Assembly: GCF_032854445.1 (NCBI RefSeq)
Contig: NC_088295.1
Coordinates: 53,611,249-53,675,248 of the forward strand
Reading direction: 5' to 3'
Length of the DNA stretch: 64,000 nucleotides
From: Liolophura sinensis
Lineage: Eukaryota; Mollusca; Polyplacophora; Chitonida; Chitonidae
The position numbers and the translations under genes were made by a program. A model generated the notes under the pieces. That model ran no database searches. It was not told where the DNA came from and saw only the letters and a program-made list of their open reading frames with translations. Below, in pieces: positions 1 to 10,793 of the stretch. Numbering within the stretch: position 1 is the stretch's first letter; every line of letters begins with the position of its first letter.

Positions 1-1404
1 ACACCCACTACACTCACCTGGCTTGGGATAACACTCGATAATATTCACTGGGAATTAAGTCAGTTCTGAATTTAGTGACAACTAATTAACCTATAACTAA
101 GGTTAATCAGTCGGCTTATATGATGGAGAGCAGGTTGCCTAGGTGATGATTGGCCAGCCGTGGTACTATCTTGAGTCTAAGATAGTTTTCTGACTGCACG
201 ATATCACCATTACAGCTTTATTTCCCAAAACTATCTTCCTTTACCTTTTCTGGCTTGTTTCGGTTTTTTTTCTTTTATCAAGCTCGTTGAAAGGATATCG
301 ATTTTTTTTTATCTCTTTTTTGTGATTCTACTAAATAGCCGTCACCGGATATGGGAAACCATGTGCGGGTCTCGACGCAGCAGTCCGGAAGGACACTCTC
401 CTGACAGTTGTTGGCTGACATCAGTCAAATCTACAACAGGAGCCAGTCATGAAAATCAGTTATCACTGGAAGATATGTTATTTGGGGTGGTGTAAACATC
501 TGTCATGGTGACACATGAATGCAGATGTACAGGTCTAAACAGGATTCCTTAGGGACAGGGCATCAACTACTGTACCAAGAAATGACTGGTTTGATTTGTT
601 CTTATCTGAAACCACTTTGATGTTATCTAATTGAAAAGTGAGGTATTTTTGCACATAGCAATTGGTTCATTTGTGTATGTTTTACAGCCAATACCTACAT
701 ATACACCTGCCTGTCTAAAGAAACGTAGGCTTATGTGACCAATATCATAACACAAAGCTGTTTACATGGTGGATATTTACAAGTAGCATATCTTGAAAGA
801 GCTGCCAAGAGATATGTTTAAAAGCGATATAAGGGTGATATATCCAAGATAATGTATATATGAAACCATCCTACGTGATCATAATAAACCTTCCTACGTA
901 AAGTAAGCAAAGGCTGGATTTGAACGTGCGTCCCTATTGACTATATTTCAAAGTTAAACATTCAGCTATTCCTCAAGGTATTATAAGTTATCCGCGTGTT
1001 GAGAAGGGTATTTAGGGATTTAAACCCAAATAGGCTACCCTTGTCAACATGTGAATAACGATTTTGCTCCTACAATATTTATCAATTCTAGATAAGGCTT
1101 TAACCCCATATACCCTTCGTAACAATTGGATAACTTATTTTATTATACCTCACAGGTTTATTCTCTGTTTTCATTGGTCGAGAGACGGTCACATGATATT
1201 CCGTAAAACATGATATACAATGATCACGCGCCCAACGAATGCAACGTCACGCTCACAAAATATTATCCCACATTCACGAGGCAATATCCAACGATCTCGT
1301 GCTAATATCCAACGATCACGTGCGTTTATTCCACAGCAGTTATCTCCCTTTGAGAGTTCTCTCGTGTCTGCTTGTTCGCAAAGTAAACAACCGGATGGTG
1401 GTTT
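1..1404. other. Non-coding flank
   Basis: I see no gene here. The stretch is AT-rich with scattered stops in all frames. A short degenerate tandem motif of roughly 19 bp (cacgag / caacgatctcgtgc) lies at about 1270-1330, just ahead of the LTR-like repeat. Confidence 0.5.
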
Positions 1405-1573
1405 AAGTGGTAAACGTATGAATTTGTGTTATGACGTAGGTATTACGTAATGTATGTATGATTGCAAAAGGGACCGTCCGAGAGGAGTCGAAGCGGGGAC
1501 ACTGGACCGTAAGCATCTATAGTCATGCTGGTAGATGTACCTTGTTACCACAATAAAACCAGTCTTGTACACA
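1405..1573 (+). repeat. Probable 5' LTR of a decayed Gypsy-type element
   Basis: This stretch of about 169 bp is repeated in direct orientation at 3137-3296. Shared landmarks are TATGAATTTGTG near the start, GGAGTCGAAGCGGG in the middle, a polyadenylation signal CAATAAAA, and an end at CTTGTACACA. The two copies differ by many substitutions and small indels, so the insertion is old. The LTR assignment rests on the direct repeat plus the integrase remnant and purine tract between the copies. A tRNA primer-binding site could not be placed with confidence. Confidence 0.6.
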
Positions 1574-2339
1574 AAGTTTGCGTCTATTCTTTCCCGATCT
1601 GTATGGTTACCGAGCTGTCACACTGGCACCGCGAGCGCGGTCCTGGAAACTTCTCGGACTGATAAAAGGTGAAGACGGAAGTTTCAAATTGTGTCTGTGT
1701 ATGGCCAACCGTTCGGATGACGATGTTGAACTGGTATCGCAATCGTTGCAGAAGTATTCCTTAAACGGACTTTCTGACAGTCCCCAGCGATAAGTAATCA
1801 CGAGAACTTTGATTGCTCTTCAACAGTAATTGCGCAGTTCATTCTTGGAGGGAAATTGTAATCTCCTGAGTGGGCTGGAAACTGTGAAGGTGTCCTTTCA
1901 TTCAACGGAACAGCCGAACTCGGACAAGGAATCCAGGAGAGATTCATGCTAGTATCAATCGGAAAACCCAGTGAAAGACCGGAACGATTAAGTGGTTTCT
2001 ACTTCGTCACGTCGAGGTATTTACTTCTATCTCCCAAACCTGAAATTTGTGTTAATAGTGTACATAGCTGCCATAACGCACATCTGACTTTGAGTAATTT
2101 TCATGTGCCTTCCATGTCCATTAAATTTTAATGAGAGGGACAAATATCAGTTCCACGAACTCATTAACTTTCTGACAATTACTGTACTGATACAGTTTTA
2201 ATTGTGTTTCGTTTGTTTGGCTGTGTTGACAATATCAAGGTCGTGACACTACAGTGCACTGCTATCTGCAGACCTGAAATTGCAACATTGATTCAATTCC
2301 GCACCAAGAACTCGCTTCGCGTGCGTGATTAACACTACT

Positions 2340-2935
2340 GGATGTAGCCTAGTCCACAGCCTAACTTTCAGTGACTTCCAACAAGCACAAGTTTTATGCT
2401 TGCAGGGCAACATTGCTTCATTTCAAGCTGGGACCAGTCGAAGGAACACACACAGTATACAGTGTAAAAGGCCTTGTGGGAAAATGCATTTTAAGAATTG
2501 AATTTCTTGAAGAAGATCAACTATGGGAAACGCACAGTGAAAGTTGGGCACGATGCTAGAGCACCTGCCATGTGTAAAAGTAAAACTCAAGGTCACCTAG
2601 TAGACGAATACGCTGCTTATCACCATGCACGCCTGTTCAAAGCCTTCTAGGAAGTTCGCAGTAATCAAGACACAGCTTCTGCAAAACACGACAAGTAGAT
2701 TCGACGAGTGTCTTACAAAGTTGGTCATACAGTTTATCTTGCCCGTCATGTGTTCAGGGAAGGAGAGATTGAGAAGTTTGCTGACAGATGGTTAAGACCG
2801 TATGACGTCATCAAGGTGCTTGGACCAAACTTGTTGTTCGATATGATCCATCATAACTCACGCCATTGTCATGCAAAAGAGAGGGTTAATTACATCAGTA
2901 CACATTTCAGAACAGCCGTCATAAACACTTAGAGA
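2340..2935 (+). pseudogene. Gypsy-type pol remnant (integrase C-terminal part)
   Basis: From about 2620 to 2930 a frame with two stops near its start reads a region rich in basic residues. It continues as an open stretch at 2708-2929 with YKVGHTVYLARHVF, then RPYDVIKVLGPN. That order, a 'YKVGD.V.L' strand followed by a 'GPY.V.KVL.PN' strand, is the usual C-terminal end of Ty3/Gypsy integrase. Upstream, 2371-2556 is open but I could not assign it to protease, RT or RNase H. Most of gag-pol is absent: only about 1.5 kb separates the LTR-like repeats, against 4-5 kb in intact elements. It is non-functional. Confidence 0.6.
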
Positions 2936-3136
2936 AGCTGTATTCTGTTCAACATTACAGATGATGCCATGTTTTTGTTTTCACATGTTTTAAAGTTTTA
3001 TGAGATATTGCTTTATGTTAAACTTTGTAAGGAGAAAACATCTGTATAAATAACATGTTTTCATTATGTGCCATTTTTTTAGTTTTTCTGATAGTGAATG
3101 TCAGGAGACATTCTTTTAAAAAAAAAAGAGGACGAA

Positions 3137-3296
3137 TGTGGTAAAGGTATGAATTTGTGCTATGACGCAGGTATTACGTAATGTATGTATGAATTTGAGA
3201 GGGACCACCAGAGAGGAGTCGAAGCGGGACCGTAAGCATATGTAGTCATGCTAGTAGATGTACCTTGTTACCACAATAAAACTGATCTTGTACACA
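3137..3296 (+). repeat. Probable 3' LTR of the decayed Gypsy-type element
   Basis: This is the direct-repeat partner of 1405-1573. It begins TGTGGT, directly preceded by an A-run and AGAGGACGAA, which fits a polypurine tract before a 3' LTR. It carries the same CAATAAAA signal and ends at CTTGTACACA. Confidence 0.6.
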
Positions 3297-3893
3297 GCTC
3301 CGTTATCGACGTACAAATTCGGTGATTTAAAGTACAACTCGAAAAGGTACCGTTTTTTCGGTATAATAAAACATATGGTGCATGCCGTGGATTGGGACAT
3401 CAGGAATTGTCAGCTCTCTACAAGTGCTATCCAACTCGGGCTTCGCCTTCGTTAAATATCACTTCTCTGGAGGTGACAGTTCCACCTCACAGCATGCACT
3501 ATCTGTATAATATAACCTGTGAAATCCCACCTTATTCCCAGATTGCTCTATATGGAAGAGAGGAGTTCCTTATTAATTAGCCCGAGACCTCGGTCTAAGA
3601 GTGGCTTATATATACTGATACGCGGGGACCGCTGGCCACCCTCTATGCCTAACACCATATTAAAAGATCACAGCCGGCATCCTTGGCTACCTATTAATGT
3701 GCTGACTCACTGAAGGTTCATGTAGATTACCTCCTATCTGGCACCACCACAGTCATTGAGGAGGTATTTCAAACAAGAAATCTTTTTATATTTGGTCTGA
3801 TGTTCAGTCACAGATATGGTTTATGAAATGGATATCAAAATGGGGATCTTAAAGAGGAGGAGTAGGCGTGTGTTCTTGCCTAGCCTATTCTTG
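3297..3893. other. Non-coding, no assignable element
   Basis: Short open stretches at 3392-3710 show no recognisable domain. Nothing else seen. Confidence 0.4.
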
Positions 3894-3953
3894 CCTCGTA
3901 TAAGTGAAATATTCTTGACACGGCGTAAAACACCAATCAAATAAATAAATGAA
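3894..3953 (+). repeat. SINE type A, 3' tail fragment
   Basis: Only the conserved 3' end survives: TCGTATAAGTGAAATATTC, then a shortened GACACGGCGTAAAACACC, then AAATAAATAAAT. It matches the tails of the full-length copies at 46950 and 55287. Confidence 0.75.
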
Positions 3954-6900
3954 TTTTCTTATAACTCAGTGAAATGAAGAGTACAGAACTGTATTTCTGA
4001 AACATATTTCAGATTTAGCTAGCGATATCAGTTTGTTTGGGATTGTAGACATCCTCCTTATTTTACACGCGAATCATTTCGATTCAGACCCATTTGTTCT
4101 TCAAGCTTATAAAACATACGTGTCTGCGGTTAACCAGTTAAGTGTGCTTTGTTACTGAACTTCATTCAGTTTGTCACAGTGCCCAATCAGAATCAAAACA
4201 TAACGATTACGGCTTGAAGCCATCGATCAGATGTGATATCGAGTTCTGAGATTGTGGAAATAATGAACATGTGGAAATCACAACCAACCATTTGTTCCTG
4301 TTGACGTCACTTCCGGATTACTCGTATGTTCATTGATATTGGTTACCTGGCACACGCTAGTACAGCAAAAGGTATTTCTCATCCTCGTACGATCAATTAA
4401 ATTAAACGGAAACAAGTAAAGCAAACCATTAGGTATTTCTAAGAGACTTTCTAAAGGAAGATATGGGAATGATGTAATTAAACTATCATCAACCGCTTTG
4501 GTAAGCACTCAGTTGCGTTTGAATCTCCTATTCTAAATGAGGCATGAGCTGAGTAGCAGTTCGATAAAAGGGGTAAGCAGTATGGTGTAATTCAAGAATG
4601 ATAATTTGAAATCGACAGAGTGGTATGTAAGATATATTATGTTTGTCTTCTCTTTTTTCAAGATGAAGTAATCCCTAACATGCGTTTTGTCTTAAATATT
4701 CGGATTCAGATTTATCTGTGCAACGATATTATGTGTAGAGAATGGACATCATTTACTACAGACAAAAAATAAAATGCGATCTGCCATGTGTTTGCCATTG
4801 TTCAAATTGATGCTAAACACTTTACATCCCAGTTATGAAAGTGGATATGATCAAAAGACAAACGCGTAGTTAGGCCTATACATAACAATGAATGCTGCTA
4901 TTTACTTGTAATTAGTACAGCATCTTGTTCGTAGGAAAATTTCAGCAGCCTGTATCGATTTTACACCGAATGATTTCTCGACTTTCCGGCGCTAGACGAT
5001 AAATGGGTCTGTACTTTAAGGAGCTGATCGTTAGGTGAACTGTTTTGTTGGGAGATCAAAGAAATGGCTGCGCTTCACAAGCCAAAGAAGCATGAGCAAC
5101 CTACCACCCAACACCCCCCACCCCCGTACACACCCTCCAAACACACACACAAACACACACACGCGCGTTTAATGATTATAAATTGAACCATTGCAAACGA
5201 TGACAGCCTTTTTGTTACCTAAACAGCAAGGTCATAAATCAGACAGGTAGCTATGATTCTGGATGTCGAAATACTGATTAAGTGTGCATGAGTGTGTTTT
5301 ACTTTGGCGTACAGTACATTATTGTTTCTCGTCAATAAATCTACGTTTTCTTGCTTATTATGAAGTCTTTTTAACGGTTCAGACGACTAGTCTCAGCCTG
5401 TGGTGTATGACTTACCCTGGACAGTCCTGAGAGGCTGCCATGAGTCATGTTATTTTAACTAAAGTGATTATATAATTAGAAACCTGATGAAAAAACGCGG
5501 AGAATATTTGGCTGTGCTTTTTGTATGAGATAGACAACGAAACAACGTATGTCAGCCAATCAGTCGAGGGAAACAAAGAATCTGATAGCGATATAATGCC
5601 ACATCGGCAGTATTTCAGCCACAAACAGATACAAGCGTGTACAGTAGGAGCGTTAGCTTATAATTACGACATATTAATTTCAAAATAATGAAAAGAAGAG
5701 CATCTACATTGATTAGGCCTATCACACACGTAGTTTTAATAATTCAGCGTGTATTGCTGAGGTTTATCGAATGTGACGTAACTGCATATAAAGGCAATGG
5801 GAGTAAAGAGATGTACCACCAATGCTGGTCCATCTTGTTAAGCTATCGCTGCACTACAGACGATCGGACCACAGACGTGCGCCAGGTCCTGCAATGTATC
5901 CTATGATAGGTATTACAGTATGTCCTACAACACGCCCTATAATACCTCGTGCAATAGGTCCTGAGATAGGTTTTACATCCTGTCATGCGACATGTCGTCC
6001 GAGTACGGTAGGCTCCATATAATAGGTCATACGGTTCAAGGGACACCTTGGGACTGGTATTTAACCTTCAAAGCACATTTCTAAAATTACGTGGAACAAC
6101 AAGAATGAAATTGTGTGGAAATGGACATAACTAAAGTTATTTATTTCCTTCTTGAAAACAACTAACAGCTCCAGTTCAAGTTTGCGCAATTTAAATTAGC
6201 CTTGTTTCCTCCTTTTTAATGGTGATACGTCAATTCGGGCGTTTCGAGCATAAATATAATGTCAAGTGTTAAATCAGATTATTGAGTTTTGTTGATGTTT
6301 TATGATATCATGTTCAGGTCAGGTCAGTGGTTATAGATCAAAGCGTCATTTCAAAGCAAGTTCTAAACTTAAAAAAAAAACAATACTATGTTCTTTTACA
6401 TGACTATAAATAGGTGCAAATTTGGTAGTAGTTTAAAGAAAATTACACGAAAGAGTTCACGATGTATCGTGTTTCCAAGTCACAAAACGAGTGAGTGTTT
6501 ATAAATAAAATGACAGACGGAAGAATAGAGCGAGTGACGCCATCCACAACAACAACACACCTAGGCCAAATTGTGCCTAATAGTAAAGATGGAATTTATT
6601 TGATGGAAATGTTTTTTGTGCTTTTTGTTTGTTTATTTGTGACTTTTTTTCAGGTTCTTTGAAAGAACCCTTTCCATAAAGAAGCCAATACGTCTACATA
6701 TTTATGTTGCTGCCTCACTGGAACGCCATGCCGAAGACACCAGACACGACGCCCCACCCAATTACATTACACTGACACCGGATCCACAGGAACTTGGGAA
6801 TATTCCTCTCATGCTGTGGGCCAAGTGAAGAAGGGACAAGGTTAGCCATGTTAACATCTTAGGTGTGAATCGAATCGGGGTTGAACTCTGGCTCAACCGT

Positions 6901-7738
6901 TTACAATTCGAAACCTCTATCACGGTTTTAACTGCCGGTGGCGTACAGGCCTATATTTCATTTTCAATTCTTAAGTACCTCTGTTGTGATTAATACGGAA
7001 CGTAAACATTAGGCCTATGTTACACACAGCATAGGTCATGCGTGACGAAGGTCATCCGTCATTTTGACCCTTGCTACTATTAAGGTCACATTCCGAGAGT
7101 ATTACACACAGACGTTCTCATTCCACCCTCTCTCATTTTCACAGTCACGACATGTTTTCGCAGTGTACATGTTCTCGTGCACTTTTGTCAAATGTTTGTA
7201 TTTCACTCTCCTCGAGTCCGTACTTCTGATATTAGAACTGACAGTTTAGAATAGTTTGTCCTGGTGAAAGTAACCTCTGCAACCGCAAGGACCTTGGTGA
7301 ACATCTCTGTACCATACAAGGGGTAATGTTCGTTCGTAACTTGCCAATGGTCGGTGGTTTCTTCAATCCATAGTACTAAGCATCATCGTAACAAATTCGT
7401 GAATATATCGCTAAGCAACAATGTAGTCCACAGGAAAGTTTTCTTGTTTGTCTCCATATTCAGACCATAGCACGCCCATAAATCTATTATCTCACACGAT
7501 AGTCGAAAGTCGAAATTTCAATATAAGAAAGTTACTTTGGTCAGTCAAAATTTCATCTTCCTGATAGAATTTCCACTTTTCTGTGGCGTGATATCCATAT
7601 TAGGCTGTATTAACATTATCCGCTAATGAGAGTAACTGAGCGTGCATTTGGAACTGTGTGTGTTTTCGTTTCATCTGAGATTGTACTATCCAGATAGTTT
7701 TCGTCTGGTGAATGAAGACGGAACTACCATGTCAAGAT
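3954..7738. other. Gene-poor stretch
   Basis: No convincing exon was found. At 5101-5168 there is a C/A-rich low-complexity tract with CA repeats. At about 5885-6035 a degenerate palindrome-rich array (ATAGGT, CCTATGATAGG) is present; its short open frames on both strands follow from the repetition. Confidence 0.45.
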
Positions 7739-8125
7739 TTATTTATTTATTAATTTGATTATTGTTTAAAGATGCTATACTGACGATATTTGGCACACTC
7801 AAAAACTTTCCACCTCCACGGCGCCGGTCAGTTTTATTGGTGGAGTAAACCCGGGTGCCCGGCGTAAACCTCCGACCTTTGTCAAGTGACTGGAGACGTT
7901 TTCCATGTGTGACGTACATACACACAGACCACACACACACTTTAACGAACATTTGACTGAGCAAACAGTCATATGAATGTCGTCGACGGATTATTGTCAC
8001 TACGGACACAGAAAGAGTGAGAGTACTTGAAGGTAGATATTCCCTATCCAAGACCGGGATTGAACCTGTACCTGAGGTGTCCTTGCGATTGAAAGACAGG
8101 CGCGTTTAAGCACTCTGCCTACACT
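7739..8125 (-). repeat. tRNA-derived SINE (type C, diverged)
   Basis: Read on the minus strand, the element starts with a tRNA-like head. A B-box-like GGTTCAATCCCGG sits at about 8048-8060 as its complement. The body carries a GGAGTAAACC-like core and an A/T-rich tail (AAATAAATAAAT) at about 7740. The core resembles the repeat at 63530-63720, including the order GGCGCCGGTCAG, TTTTATTGGTGGAG, TAAACC and a Pro/Asp-like CCGACC. Classification is by internal comparison only. Confidence 0.55.
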
Positions 8126-8188
8126 AGAACAAATTTTATAAATCTTCCACAGATGTCTTTGATGTTACACGCTATATACAAATTTAAT

Positions 8189-8251
8189 CACATATCGCCG
8201 CGATATGGCTGAGATATTGCCGATGTGGCGTTGAGCCCTAATCATTCATTC
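8189..8251 (+). repeat. SINE 3' tail with CATT repeats
   Basis: The sequence CGCGATATGGCTGAGATATT, then GCCGATGTGGCGTTGAGCCC and ATCATTCATTCA, parallels the 3' domain of the other SINEs here (…GACTGAAAAATTGTTGAGTACGACGTTAAACC…). The tail is (ATTC)n instead of AAATAAAT. Confidence 0.55.
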
Positions 8252-8556
8252 AAAATCACATTTCTGGAACAAGGAATTAAACTGACCACCAAAAGAAACT
8301 TTACGACTCCGTGAGTTAAATTTAACCAGCCTTATCAGCAAAATTAATACCAAATTATTGTAGGAAAACATTGTACGAAGCATATTCCCATGTGCGACAA
8401 ACGTCATATACACCCACACGAATTTGTTTTGAGACAACGAAGAAAGTTGAAAAATCTCGTGACCCATGGATGCCCTCAACTGCACATGTAATGAGTGTAT
8501 AAAAACGTTACACACAGTGTGCTGGACTTGTACACTGACTAAAAACCACCAAAGTA

Positions 8557-9150
8557 ATGCCTCCATTGTCTCCAGAACAACGCGAGAGGGCCCTGCGTAT
8601 GGTGTCCACGGGAGCCACCCATGCCCACATTGCAAGGACCTTCGGCTGCTCTCGTGTGACTGTGTCAAACTTGATGTAACGTTACAGACAGACAGGGCAC
8701 ACATTGGACAGGCCAAGAACAGGCAGGCCTCGGGTAACTACGCCCAGAGAAACAGGTACCTGCGCACCTTACACCTGAGGAACCGCTTCTTGACAGTGAC
8801 GTCATCGTCAATAAATGCCTTAGGTCATCGGGTCAGTCGGCAGACCTACGGCCTATCGACCATTCAGAAGGCAGTTGTTGACAGCCGAACATCGTCGCCA
8901 GAGGTTGCGATGGACTCGAACTGTACGTCGTTGGCAGCGACGTGAATGGCAACGTGTTGTTTTCACGAATGAAAGCCGCTTCTGCCTGTTCCGAGCCGAT
9001 GGCTGACAGCGAGTTTACCGTCGAAGAGGCGAACGAACGGCTGCATCATGCGTCCAGGAGGTGGTACCCTTTGGTGGCGGAAGCGTGATTGTTTGGGGTG
9101 GGATTTATGGAGAGGAACGGACACCCACTTGTCATCATCAACTTTTTGTA
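8557..9150 (+). pseudogene. Tc1-like transposase pseudogene
   Basis: The fragment begins at an ATG (8557) and reads an HTH domain with LSPEQRERALRMVSTGAT and HIARTFGCSRVTVS. After an in-frame stop it shows the linker GRPR, typical of Tc1. A stretch around 8740-8850 (LRTLHLRNRFLTVTSS) is in another frame. The frame then returns for WQRVVFTNESRFCLF, RVYRRRGER and GGGSVIVWGGI, the usual catalytic-core signatures around the second Asp. Several stops and at least two frameshifts make it inactive. The C-terminal end and the terminal inverted repeats were not found. A cut-and-paste DDE element is the only reasonable reading. Confidence 0.9.
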
Positions 9151-10793
9151 TACTCTGGCCTTTTTTAACCAAGATGGAATGGCTAATTTTCTATACCTGC
9201 TGTGTTTGTGTTTGGTCTTTTCAATATATTAAACTTCAGTCATCCTGTTTTTTGCTTTGGCAAAATAAATGGATTTGAACTCTTTGTAAAGTTTTCTTTT
9301 ACAGAAAAATTCCAGAAACTGACCTATGCCCCCAGTTTTCACGGTGATGTCAACAGGCCGCCACGTAATCTTTCATTGCATAAATCTGTTCAAATATCAA
9401 ATACACAAATGTAACAAAGAGGTAAGAGGTAATGAGGCGCGCGCTTGTATGGGTGTGTTGTTTTCTTACGTAATACTTTGTGTTTTATGTGTAGTGCACA
9501 TCTTTTGTAGGTACGCCGCTTTAGTAGGAGCTCACATCCACGTACCGGTATGGTGTCTCCAGTTCCTTGATTGCGAAGTTGAGCTGGATGCGTTGTGACC
9601 CTATTCACTGACTTTATACATCACTAGCCCTCGGGCTGGTATGTTCGTTTGTTCCAATAAAGGATGTTAATCTATATCCCAATATCACACATGAATATTT
9701 ATTTTCAATGGGAGGTGGCAAAATTATTTAACATCACCTCTTCCAGAAAAAAACATGGTTAGCTAACACTTGAGTTTACTGGAATTAAGTGTTCTGCATA
9801 TAAGAGTTACGTCCCCTCTATCATCGAAAAATCGCATAGATGGTAAGTTCGCTTGAATTTGGCTTATCTGATTTACTTATTATCCTACGTTAAATTCAAG
9901 AGAAGCCACAGATAAGTATACGTGTCAGCAACACTTCCTCAGGAGGACATCTGTCAATAGAATGACCCCACCACCCCACACCCACGCATACGCCCACACG
10001 CACCCACACACACCATTTCAGAATATCAAGGGAAGAACAAGGCGCAATAATGTCTGATGAAAATAAAAAATCAACATTCACTACATATAATCAAGAAAAA
10101 GAAAGAAAGATGAAATAACATCCAAGTAATACTATATTTAAATATAGCAATGTATACAATAGTATTTACCCTGAAATCACATGCACGTAATATATTTTTT
10201 TATCGCAGAAATGTATCACAGATGCTTTGCAGGCATGTCATAAAAGAGCCTGTTTACTAAACATCTGAACATAGCATCAGCTCATACATGTACAATATTG
10301 ACCGGTTTCCGCAAACCGCTGGTTATATGAATGTTAAGGATATGCCTTTTCTTCTGAAAAAGGTTGATTTATTCGGATTGCCGCACCTTTGATGATAGAT
10401 GGATAGGCATTTACCTTATCATTTTTATTAGGTAATGTCGTGTTGAGGCAGTAAAGTTAATAAGCTGTACTTGGCCAATTATGTGTGACTCGATACTAAT
10501 TAGTAATTAATTGTCAGTCCTTGCTTACATGATTAAATTCACTTCTGTTTCTCCTGTTTCGCGGAGGATACTTTTTACATCAATGAACGCTACTGAATAA
10601 GAGATATCCTCTAGGATCAAACTGGCGTATCAATGGTACACACTATGAGGCTGTTTTTACAGAGTTTTACAAAATGTTTATGAACATCTCAACCTGCGTA
10701 TCTTAAACCATGAAGCACAACGAACGCGGGGACCTATTAAGACGAATTTGTGTTTCTGGACTTCTGTTTTCTGGAATTTTTACCTTACGCCCC
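9151..10793. other. Intergenic, low-complexity patches
   Basis: No gene recognised. At 9963-10015 the plus strand has a CACACC/CACGC-rich tract. Two AATAAA motifs on the minus strand (around 10368 and 10425) could serve as polyadenylation signals for the minus-strand gene ending at 10794. Confidence 0.4.
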
